Positions 1-7,296 of a stretch of DNA of 64,000 nt are shown piece by piece. This DNA is from Azospirillum rugosum. GTDB taxonomy: Bacteria; Pseudomonadota; Alphaproteobacteria; Azospirillales; Azospirillaceae. A program made the position numbers and the translations under genes. Numbering within the stretch: position 1 is the stretch's first letter; each line of letters opens with the position of its first letter. The DNA lies in contig NZ_JAGINP010000021.1 of NCBI RefSeq assembly GCF_017876155.1, forward strand, positions 1-64,000, in the 5' to 3' direction. The notes below the pieces were generated by a model. The model was not told the origin of the DNA. It worked only from the letters and a program-made list of their open reading frames with translations, and did no database searches.

Positions 1-440
1 ACTTGATCAGGACCGCTCAAAGCGTTCCTACCCAAGCTTTCGAAACTGTACGTCTCATACTGCTTGACCAGGATGCTCCAGGCGATCCCGCGTTTTGCCG
101 ATCCCATACCAGGAACCAGCCCGCGGACCACAACGGCTCATCGCCGCCGCCTGCGCATCCCTTCTCACAACACGGTATCCACTTATCCAAGAACCCGCGG
201 CCCCGAAACGAGGAACCGCAATGCCCCGCGCTCAACCCTCCCGAAGGAGTGAGCCGCCAGGGCGAATTGTCTGTCTTTTTCCGCCGCGCCGCCGCCTCGT
301 TGGCGACCGTCGCTGCGGTGGACGGGGTTATAGGCGCGGCCCCGGCTGCGACGCAAGGGCTTTTTTGACAAGGGAATGAAAATTTCGACAGAGAGCCGCG
401 GGTTCAAGGGGTTGCCGGGCCGCAGGCGCGGCGAGCGGCC
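1..440. other. Left edge, no gene supported
   Basis: I see no convincing coding region here. Several overlapping short frames exist on both strands, but their translations are Arg/Pro-rich and look like shadows of GC-rich non-coding DNA. A short frame beginning at 221 has a GAGG upstream but no recognisable product. The gene to which this stretch belongs may lie to the left of the window. Confidence 0.5.
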
Positions 441-869
441 TCAGAGAAGGCCGAGGGAGCGAAGTTCCGCGGCGAGATGCGCGGGCAACTCGTCCCCCTG
501 CCCTCCGGCCTCGGCGAGATCCCTCGGCGCGGCGGACGGTTCCAGATAGCGCCACCCCTGGAACGGGCGGTGGGCGGTCGGAACGGTGGGGACCAGGGCC
601 GCGTCGATGCCCAGGGTGCAATAGGATTCCCCCTCCTCGTCCACGCCGGTGTCGATGGCGAGCACCCGCTGGCGCGCCGCCACGCTGCCCTTCACCACCC
701 AATAGATCGAGCCGCCGGCCAGGATGTCGTCGCCGCGCTTCGGCACGCGGCGGGTGTAGACCGGAACGACCGTCCCGCCGGCGGTCCGGACGGCGCGGCG
801 CCCTTGGACCTCGGCGAGATGGTCGAGGTCGCGGATTCCGACGGCGAGCTTGATGAGGTGCAGCGGCAT
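441..869 (-). CDS. DUF1489 family protein
   Basis: A 142-residue protein of the alphaproteobacterial DUF1489 family, whose function is not known. The N-terminus MPLHLIKLAVGIRDLDHL and the later run TPxRVPKRGDDIL-like followed by GSIYWVVKG fit the family. I chose the ATG at 869 because the family normally begins with MPLHL; a longer reading to 962 adds an Arg-rich tail that does not fit. It has no signal peptide or membrane segment, so it is probably cytoplasmic. It lies downstream of a small acyl-carrier-like gene on the same strand, about 100 bases away, and may share its transcript. Confidence 0.85.
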   Translation of the reverse strand: MPLHLIKLAVGIRDLDHLAEVQGRRAVRTAGGTVVPVYTRRVPKRGDDILAGGSIYWVVKGSVAARQRVLAIDTGVDEEGESYCTLGIDAALVPTVPTAHRPFQGWRYLEPSAAPRDLAEAGGQGDELPAHLAAELRSLGLL

Positions 870-972
870 GGACGACTCGAGGAAGAACGTTGGCGGGACA
901 GGTTCGCTGCCGCAGATGGGCATCCGCCGCCGCGTTTCCAGCCACGCCGTTTTCCGTTCCAACGCGCGGGAG

Positions 973-1311
973 TCAGGCGGGCACGTTGTTGAGGGAGCGG
1001 CAGCGTTCTTCGAAGAGCGGGGTCACGAAGTCCGGCTTCTTGAGCAAACCGCGCATCCACGCCGTCAGCGTGCAGAGGTCTTCCAGCCGCACGGTTTCGT
1101 GGAGCGTGTTCTCGGGAAAGGTCAGTTCGAAGGTCTCGGCGATGTGATCCAGAACCTGTTCGAGCTGTTCCGCGGTGAGACCGATCCCCCCATCCAGCTG
1201 AGCACCACGGATCAGGATCTTCTCGTCCACGCCGTATTCATCACGGATCAGCTTCACGATCCAGCGGAAGAGATGCATCCAGTTGGTGATCCCGAGGATC
1301 GGCTCCGACAT
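973..1311 (-). CDS. Small acyl-carrier-like protein (function unknown)
   Basis: A 112-residue acidic protein beginning MSEPILGITNWMHLF. Its middle part (GLTAEQLEQVLDHIAETFEL, then a short TVRLEDLCTL segment) resembles helices II-III of acyl carrier proteins. The usual DSL phosphopantetheine site is replaced by GLT, so if it has an ACP fold it probably cannot carry a prosthetic group. The ATG at 1311 is preceded by a GGGGCGGGG purine run; the ATG six codons upstream lacks this. It is divergent from the EamA exporter at 1428, and the roughly 115 bases between them must hold both promoters. The ACP resemblance is my inference from the pattern only. Confidence 0.6.
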   Translation of the reverse strand: MSEPILGITNWMHLFRWIVKLIRDEYGVDEKILIRGAQLDGGIGLTAEQLEQVLDHIAETFELTFPENTLHETVRLEDLCTLTAWMRGLLKKPDFVTPLFEERCRSLNNVPA

Positions 1312-1427
1312 ACCCCGCCCCTTATGCACGCGACGTCGGCACGAACAATGACACGCATTTCTTGCAAATTCATTGCGTGAAAATGACGCTTCCGGCCGGC
1401 CCGGGAGGGACTGTTAGAGTGCGGCCC

Positions 1428-2363
1428 ATGCGTGCACCGTCCCTGAACCTCGCCCTGTCCATGACCCTGGTCGGCCTGTCGGTCCCGGCCTCCAAGGTGG
1501 TCGTGGCTTATGTCCCGCCGCTGCTGACCGCCGAACTGCGCTTCGCGATGGTGGCCTTGCTGCTGGCCCCCCTCGCCCTGCGGGGCGGGCGCGGGTCCCT
1601 GCCCGCCTCCGCGCGGGATTGGACGAGCCTGTCGCTGCTGGCGCTGTTCGGCATGGTGCTGTTCAACCTGTTCCTGCTGTACGGCCTGCGCGCCACCAGC
1701 GCGGTCGCCGCCGGCATCATCACCAGCACCATCCCGGCGATGACCGCCCTGTCCGCCGCCCTGATCCTGCGCGAGCGGGTGTCGGGCGGCAGCATGGCCG
1801 CCATCGCGCTGGCGGTGCTGGGCATGGCGGCGCTGAACCTGCGGCCGGGCGGCGGCGGCGGTCCGGACGACACGCTGGCGGGCAACGCGCTGGTGGTGGG
1901 CGCGGTGGTGTCGGAGGCGCTCTATGGGGTCTTCACGCGGCGACTCGGCGGGCGGGTGCCGCCGCTGACCCTGACCTTCCTGGCCAACGCCCTGGCGGCG
2001 GTGATGATGGCGCCGGGGGCGCTCGCCACCTCAGGCGGGTTCGACCCGGCGCTGGTTCCGGGCTGGGTCTGGGTGCTGTTCGTGGCGTCCGGGCTGGCGA
2101 GCGGCTTGGTCGCGGTGGTCCTGTGGATGCGCGGGATCGCCCATGTGCCGGCCAGCCGGGCCGGCCTGTTCACCGGCCTGATCCCCGCCGCCGGCGTGCT
2201 GGCCGCGGTGCTGTTCCTGGGCGAGGAGTTCACGCTCGCCCACGCCGCGGGGCTGTTGTGCGTGCTGCTTGGGATCGTGCTGGGAACCGGCGCGCTGCGA
2301 TGGCCGGGCTTTACAGGGGGTCGTTCCGGTCGCGGCGGTCGCGCGGGTTCGCGTGGCCGATGA
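1428..2363 (+). CDS. EamA/DMT-family transporter
   Basis: A 311-residue inner-membrane protein of the drug/metabolite transporter superfamily. It shows the typical ten hydrophobic segments in two EamA repeats, with the Pro/Gly-rich signature AGIITSTIPAMTAL near the end of the first repeat and a matching HVPASRAGLFTGLIPAAGV segment in the second. Family members export amino acids, metabolites or drugs; the substrate cannot be read from sequence. I chose the ATG at 1428 because MRAPSLNLALSMTLVGLSVP starts directly before the first membrane helix. The last 53 bases overlap the 3' end of the convergent potassium-channel gene. The C-terminal tail is Arg/Gly-rich (GRSGRGGRAGSRGR), probably cytoplasmic. 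Confidence 0.85.
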   Translation: MRAPSLNLALSMTLVGLSVPASKVVVAYVPPLLTAELRFAMVALLLAPLALRGGRGSLPASARDWTSLSLLALFGMVLFNLFLLYGLRATSAVAAGIITSTIPAMTALSAALILRERVSGGSMAAIALAVLGMAALNLRPGGGGGPDDTLAGNALVVGAVVSEALYGVFTRRLGGRVPPLTLTFLANALAAVMMAPGALATSGGFDPALVPGWVWVLFVASGLASGLVAVVLWMRGIAHVPASRAGLFTGLIPAAGVLAAVLFLGEEFTLAHAAGLLCVLLGIVLGTGALRWPGFTGGRSGRGGRAGSRGR

Positions 2364-3294
2364 TCGCGCTGAAGCCGAACAGCAGGAGCAGCACGCCCAT
2401 CACGATCTCGATCCCGCAGACGAGCCGGACCGCCCCCGTCACCGGGTGGATGTCGCCGTAGCCGACCGTCGCGAAGGTGACCAGCGAGAAATACAGCCCC
2501 TCCGGAAAGGTCAGGTCGCGCCGCACGCCGTCGACGACGAAGTTCGGCTCCATCATGAAGCGGTCCATGATGGTGTAGAGCGCGCCGAACATGATGATGC
2601 AGAGCGAATAGAAGGTCAGGAAGGCGAAGGCCGGGAGCACCAGCCGCGACGCCTGCTGGAAGAAGCCTTCGAACAGCAGCCCGGCGTCGAGAAGGAAGAT
2701 CGCGATGTCCCGCGCGACGAAGGCCACGATCGCGCCGATCGCCGTCATGGACAGCAGGAAGATGAGGGTCAGCGTCTCCGGCGCGATGTTCCGGCCGGGG
2801 AGCAGGAAGGTCAGGGCGCCGATGCCCCAGACCGGGGCCATCCACAGGAAGATGCGGTCGAAATGCCCGCCGTCGCGCAAGCGGCGCGACATCACGATGG
2901 TCCGGATCGTGCCGGCCCGCCACCAGGCGCCGCCCAGGAAACCGGCGAGCGGTATCACGAAGGCGATGGCTTGGATGTGCGGCTGGATGTCGTGGAAGTT
3001 GCTTTCCAGGAAGAAGACGAAGACGCAGGCGTAGACGCCGATGAAGTTCGCCAGCGCCAGGCTGAAGAACTGGCTGCCCGGAAAGAGGTAGTGGAACGCC
3101 CCCACCACCAGGCCCACCGACCCCAGCAGGACGAAGGCGAGGTCGCCCGACACCGAGCGGATCGACAAGGCGATCATGCCCAGCAGCAGCGCGGTGAGCA
3201 CCGCCCCGCTGACCCAGGAATGATGCGCTGCGTTGCGCGGCATGTGCGCCGGGCCGACAGTCTTGGCGCGGCGTTCGGGTACGATCTGGTCCAT
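2311..3294 (-). CDS. Potassium-channel-like membrane protein (TVGYGD filter)
   Basis: A 327-residue polytopic membrane protein whose C-terminal region carries the K+ selectivity filter TVGYGD at residues 276-281, between a helix at about 219-243 and a last helix at about 288-311: the two-helix pore of an ion_trans_2 channel. About six more hydrophobic segments precede the pore (roughly 27-47, 52-72, 77-97, 105-125, 150-167, 175-197). None has the regular Arg/Lys spacing of a voltage-sensor S4. The ATG at 3294 (MDQIVPERRA) was chosen over longer readings because the upstream codons translate a tandem DNA repeat. No cytoplasmic RCK/TrkA-N domain follows the pore. The ion is inferred from the filter. 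Confidence 0.8.
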   Translation of the reverse strand: MDQIVPERRAKTVGPAHMPRNAAHHSWVSGAVLTALLLGMIALSIRSVSGDLAFVLLGSVGLVVGAFHYLFPGSQFFSLALANFIGVYACVFVFFLESNFHDIQPHIQAIAFVIPLAGFLGGAWWRAGTIRTIVMSRRLRDGGHFDRIFLWMAPVWGIGALTFLLPGRNIAPETLTLIFLLSMTAIGAIVAFVARDIAIFLLDAGLLFEGFFQQASRLVLPAFAFLTFYSLCIIMFGALYTIMDRFMMEPNFVVDGVRRDLTFPEGLYFSLVTFATVGYGDIHPVTGAVRLVCGIEIVMGVLLLLFGFSAIIGHANPRDRRDRNDPL

Positions 3295-3340
3295 GGGCGA
3301 ATCGAATGGGGGCGAGTCGAAGGGGGGCGAATCGGCTTGC
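3295..3340. repeat. Three-copy 15-bp tandem repeat with GANTC sites
   Basis: Directly upstream of the channel gene start there are three imperfect 15-base units of the form GGGGGCGANTCGAAT. Each contains one GANTC site (GAATC at 3299, GAGTC at 3314, GAATC at 3329), so the sites sit exactly 15 bases apart. GANTC is the target of the cell-cycle methylase CcrM in alphaproteobacteria. The repeats fall in the 5' leader or promoter of the channel gene. Confidence 0.7.
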
Positions 3341-3498
3341 GGTGACTTACCCTTTATAGCGCCATGGGCTTTCCGTTTGGCAGGATTTTCGCGCGGTCGG
3401 AAGCCGTCGCGTCCTTGGTCACAATCCGCCGGCGCGGATTCTCCGCCACAGGTTGAGCGTACCGCCACCGGCTTTCCGTTTACCGGGAAAGGCGCCCG

Positions 3499-4491
3499 TC
3501 ACGCCGCCGCCGGGCGGCTTGGGGCGACGCCCGCGACTCGCTTCGCGGTGCCGGCCGGGGCCGGGGCCAGAACCGACCCGTGCCACGCCTTCCAATAGAC
3601 GCCGAACCGGTCGACGACGTCGGACGGCCGGTCGGCGTAGAGGCGCAGCCCGATCGGCATGGCCTCGTGCCGCAGCTCCCGGCAGCGCCGCTCGACCAGG
3701 GCGGCCAGCGCCTCCGCCGTCGTGGCGTCCAGGTCGCTGGAGGCGGCGATGTCGCGGAGCACCACGAGGTCGTGGTCATGGCCGACCAGGTCGCTCACCC
3801 GCTCCAGCTCGTCCGACAGGGCATCGAGCGGCCCCGGCCAGAGGGGGCACAGGATGCGCGTGTGGTACCAGAAATACTTCACCTGCTTGCGCCAATCGTG
3901 CCAGGCGTGGGCGTCGGACCCGGCGTCGAGCGCGCGGAACAGCTGGCGGCCGTCGCGGTAGACCCGGTGCAGGCCGGGGCGGAGCATGGCCATCCCCTTG
4001 CCGTTGGTCTTGCCGTTGCCCTTGCCGGACAAGTGCCAGGCGGCGATCCGCTCCCGCGCGCCGTCCAGCTGCTTGGCGACACGGGCGGGCATGTCGCCCT
4101 TGTCCATCTGCTCCGCTTCGATGGCGCGGCAGCGTTCGACCAGGGTGGCGCGCAGGCGGGCGAAGGCCTGCCCGTCGAGCTGGTCCGCGAAGTGGGCGGT
4201 CAGCTTGTCCAGCGACTCGATGATGGCCGCGGTGTCGCGGACCGCGGACAGTTCCCGCTGCGCGTCGCGGACGAACAGGTTCTCGCGCCGGTAGGCCTCC
4301 GCGCCGAGCGCGCCGCGGGCGAGACGGAGCAGGGCGCGCAGCTTCTTGCAGGCCTTGCGCGCCTCGTGCACGCCCTTGTGGCGGCCCTCCTCGGGCTCGG
4401 CCAGGGAGCGCACCGCCTTGTCGATCTGTTCGAGCGCGATGCGGCGGATGCCGTCGGCGACGGGTTCGTCCCGCCGGATGCAATAGCCCAT
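3499..4491 (-). CDS. CHAD domain protein
   Basis: A 330-residue protein made of one CHAD domain, an all-helical fold rich in conserved His, Arg and Lys that binds inorganic polyphosphate. Visible hallmarks are KGVHEARKACKKLRALLRL near residue 40 and, in the second half, HAWHDWRKQVKYFWYH. These are the two symmetric basic helices that line the polyphosphate pore. There is no CYTH (triphosphate tunnel) domain in front, so this is a stand-alone CHAD protein. The ATG at 4491 has a strong GGAGGGGG ribosome site seven bases upstream. A 76-base dyad element lies between this start and the preceding gene on the same strand. A lysine/glycine linker (GKGNGKTNGKG) splits the two halves. Confidence 0.85.
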   Translation of the reverse strand: MGYCIRRDEPVADGIRRIALEQIDKAVRSLAEPEEGRHKGVHEARKACKKLRALLRLARGALGAEAYRRENLFVRDAQRELSAVRDTAAIIESLDKLTAHFADQLDGQAFARLRATLVERCRAIEAEQMDKGDMPARVAKQLDGARERIAAWHLSGKGNGKTNGKGMAMLRPGLHRVYRDGRQLFRALDAGSDAHAWHDWRKQVKYFWYHTRILCPLWPGPLDALSDELERVSDLVGHDHDLVVLRDIAASSDLDATTAEALAALVERRCRELRHEAMPIGLRLYADRPSDVVDRFGVYWKAWHGSVLAPAPAGTAKRVAGVAPSRPAAA

Positions 4492-4500
4492 GATCGTCCC

Positions 4501-4576
4501 CCTCCGAATGACTGCGGCTGCATGGCAGCCGCGGCCGAATGACTGCGGCTGTACGACAGCCGCGGCCATTCGGAGG
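4501..4576. repeat. 76-bp dyad with two internal hairpins
   Basis: The ends form a perfect 10-base inverted repeat, CCTCCGAATG (4501-4510) and CATTCGGAGG (4567-4576). Inside are two direct copies of CCGAATGACTGCGGCTG, each closing its own hairpin: CGGCTG-CATGG-CAGCCG and GCGGCTG-TACGA-CAGCCGC. The element sits between two genes read in the same direction and covers the ribosome-binding region of the CHAD gene (its GGAGG is the complement of the left end). Confidence 0.75.
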
Positions 4577-4585
4577 TTCCGCCGC

Positions 4586-5188
4586 TCACCAGCCGCCGGT
4601 GGCGAGCCAGCGGTCGACCATGTCCAGCCGGTCCCAGCCCCAGAAGGGCTCCTCGTCCACGATGATAAAGGGGGAGCCGAAGACGCCGCGGTCGACGGCC
4701 GCCTCGTTCTCCGCGCGCAGGCGGTCCTTCACGTCCTGGTCCTGGAGCGCCGCGGCGACGGCCGCGCGGTCGAGTCCCTGAGCGCCGGCGATCTCCACGA
4801 TGGTCGTGGCGGGGCCGATGTCGCGCCCCTCGCCCCAGTGGGCGTGGAAGATGTTGCGGGCCAGCAGCTTCGCCTGCTCCGGATGCTCGTCTGTCAGCCA
4901 GTAGAAGGCGCGCGCCGCCGCCACGCTGTTGGCCGGGGCCGAGTCGGGGTAGGTGAAGGGCGCCTTGGTCAGCCGCGCGATCCGGCCGACGTCGTGGACC
5001 AGATACTCGCCGCGCAGGGGCTGTTCGAGGTTCGGTTTCATGCCCGTCACCTTGAAGATCGCGCCGAGCAGGACGGGGCGCCAGGTGACGGTGCGGCCAT
5101 GCGCCGCAGCCAGCTCCTCGATGCGGCGGCTGGCGAAATAGCCGTAGGGCGAGGAGAAGTCGAAGTAGAAGTCGATGGGATCGGGCAT
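4586..5188 (-). CDS. 2-hydroxychromene-2-carboxylate isomerase / DsbA-like family
   Basis: A 200-residue thioredoxin-fold protein of the GST-kappa / HCCA isomerase branch of the DsbA family. The N-terminal FYFDFSSPYGY motif (residues 7-17) puts serines 12-13 where DsbA has its CxxC, which is the hallmark of the glutathione-dependent isomerase NahD. Other family features are the helical insert with ARAFYW and the late cis-Pro-like segment VFGSPFIIVDEEPFWGWDRL that closes the active site. NahD isomerises 2-hydroxychromene-2-carboxylate in naphthalene breakdown, but no other aromatic-degradation genes are nearby, so the true substrate is open. The start at 5188 has GGAGGACC just upstream. It lies in tandem with the CHAD gene. 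Confidence 0.85.
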   Translation of the reverse strand: MPDPIDFYFDFSSPYGYFASRRIEELAAAHGRTVTWRPVLLGAIFKVTGMKPNLEQPLRGEYLVHDVGRIARLTKAPFTYPDSAPANSVAAARAFYWLTDEHPEQAKLLARNIFHAHWGEGRDIGPATTIVEIAGAQGLDRAAVAAALQDQDVKDRLRAENEAAVDRGVFGSPFIIVDEEPFWGWDRLDMVDRWLATGGW

Positions 5189-5293
5189 CCACGGTCCTCC
5201 CGGATTCGGTTTTCCGGAAAGGCTATCCCGCGGCGGCGCCCCCGTCCATCCGGCGGGAGGTCAGAACGGCGCCTCTGACGGGGCAGACGCTTG

Positions 5294-6007
<714 letters not shown>

Positions 6008-6059
6008 GCCCAATACCTCCCGACCCCTTCTTAACCCACTGTAGAGGCTACACGCAATC

Positions 6060-6079
6060 GGTTACAACCCCGTAACAGG
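6060..6079 (-). promoter_or_regulatory. Possible OmpR-type operator upstream of the regulator gene
   Basis: TTACA at 6062-6066 and TAACA at 6073-6077 form a direct repeat with 11-base period, the spacing typical of tandem OmpR/PhoB-family half sites. It lies about 55 bases upstream of the regulator start. Only the pattern supports it. Confidence 0.3.
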
Positions 6080-6240
6080 CACGCGTCCTGCGACCCATGG
6101 GTGAATCGGCTGAAACATCCTGCGCGTCGACGGAAACGAAACCGCAGGGTTCCTGAAATCTCGCGTTCATATGAATGGGTTTTACTCCGCCCCGCACCGA
6201 AACACCGCAACGTCGCGGGAACGCCGGGGGAATAGACACC

Positions 6241-6426
6241 ATGTCCGTGATCGACCAGTGCCTGGAGCGGATGGCTCATCTCGATCGGGCCGATCACCTG
6301 CTGAACGAGATGCGCGTCTACAACGCGCGCCTGCCCATCCGCGAAGCCATGGCGCAGCACCGCGCGCTGCTGAGCGAGGCGCGGCGCCACATCGAATCGG
6401 CCCGGTCGCTGACCGGCGAAGCCTGA
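6241..6426 (+). CDS. Small helical protein, function unknown
   Basis: A 61-residue protein beginning MSVIDQCLERMAHLDRADHL and predicted by composition to be almost all alpha-helix (many Ala, Arg, Glu, Leu, no Pro beyond one). I do not recognise a family. The ATG at 6241 has GGGGGAA about ten bases upstream. It is transcribed away from the response regulator gene, across a 233-base divergent spacer, so it could be a target of that regulator. A second small reading frame follows 57 bases later. Confidence 0.6.
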   Translation: MSVIDQCLERMAHLDRADHLLNEMRVYNARLPIREAMAQHRALLSEARRHIESARSLTGEA

Positions 6427-6482
6427 TCCCCTGAGCCGGCCACGCGATATCCGGCCAACCGACATCCTAAGGCGATCCGCGC

Positions 6483-6632
6483 ATGCCCCCGGTCCATACC
6501 CCGCCGGCCCATGCTCCGCTGGCCCATGGCCAGGGCTGCGACGGCGAACGGCACGCCGACCATCCCGCGGACTCCAACGGTCTCTGGCGCGAGATGATGA
6601 ACCGCTGGCTGCCGGAGGACCCGGCCGGCTGA
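6483..6632 (+). CDS. Possible 49-residue small protein
   Basis: A short frame from ATG at 6483 to TGA at 6632. The first half is rich in Pro and His (MPPVHTPPAHAPLAHG), including repeated PxHxP-like steps. The second half ends with GLWREMMNRWLPEDPAG, which looks like a real amphipathic C-terminus and not random GC-rich translation. The upstream AAGGCGA is a moderate ribosome site. It follows the 61-residue gene in the same direction and may be co-transcribed. The evidence is weak and conservation would decide it. Confidence 0.4.
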   Translation: MPPVHTPPAHAPLAHGQGCDGERHADHPADSNGLWREMMNRWLPEDPAG

Positions 6633-6653
6633 TCGGGCCTTCCCCGGTTGCGA

Positions 6654-7061
6654 TCATCGCCGCGCGGTGACCTCGATCTCGATCTTCATGCGCGGATCGG
6701 CCAGCGGGCATTCGATGGTGGTGCTGGCCGGCTGGATGTCGCGGAACTGGTCCGCCAGGATGGGGGCGACCCGCGCGAAATCGGCGGCGTCCGCCAGATA
6801 CACCCGCACCCGAACCACGTCGGCCAAGTCCGCGTCCGCCCGGCGCAGGATCGCGCGGATGTTGCGCACGGTCTGTCGGGTCTGCTCCGCCACGTCGTCC
6901 GGCATGGCCCCGCCGTCCTGGTCGTATCCCGCCGTGCCGGGGATGAACACCCACCGCCCGTTGACCAAGGCACGGGCCACCAGGGCGCGGGCGCACCCGC
7001 CGGCAACCCCGAAGGGGCCTTCGGACGGCACGGCGCCGGACGGATGCCTCGATTGCCCCAT
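6654..7061 (-). CDS. Rid family (YjgF/YER057c/UK114) protein without the catalytic Arg
   Basis: A 135-residue member of the Rid superfamily, which forms trimers; RidA hydrolyses reactive enamine/imine intermediates released by PLP enzymes. Family features are GRWVFIPGTAGYD, TVRNIRAIL, ADLADVVRVRVYLADA and the final KIEIEVTA. RidA's essential arginine sits in PARSCVEV; here the matching stretch is PASTTIEC, with Ser at that place, so imine hydrolysis of the RidA type is doubtful and this belongs to one of the Arg-less subfamilies. The ATG at 7061 was chosen because GGGGGAGGA precedes it by seven bases; the extra N-terminal region of a longer reading does not match the family. Confidence 0.8.
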   Translation of the reverse strand: MGQSRHPSGAVPSEGPFGVAGGCARALVARALVNGRWVFIPGTAGYDQDGGAMPDDVAEQTRQTVRNIRAILRRADADLADVVRVRVYLADAADFARVAPILADQFRDIQPASTTIECPLADPRMKIEIEVTARR

Positions 7062-7296
7062 GCTGTCCTCCCCCGATACGGCGTTATCGTTTTTGTCGTC
7101 TACGAACAGCATGACACAATCCCCGGCGCGGGCCAGCGTCCACTGCCCCTCTCTTTCGGCGAACTCCACGGCGCGGCTGCAGCTTTTGGCGAATCGGGCT
7201 CCGCGGAAGGTCATAGGCCTCCGCCGCCCCATTCTTTCCCAATTGGGAGCGTAAGCCGGGCTTTGGAGGAGTTCTGTCCATCACGGGAGTACCCGC

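Noticed and set aside
1..440. Small proteins at the left edge
   Set aside because: Several overlapping frames on both strands give Arg/Pro-rich products without family features; none stands out.
4586..5188. DsbA thiol oxidase
   Set aside because: The CxxC motif is absent; serines occupy its place as in HCCA isomerases, and there is no signal peptide.
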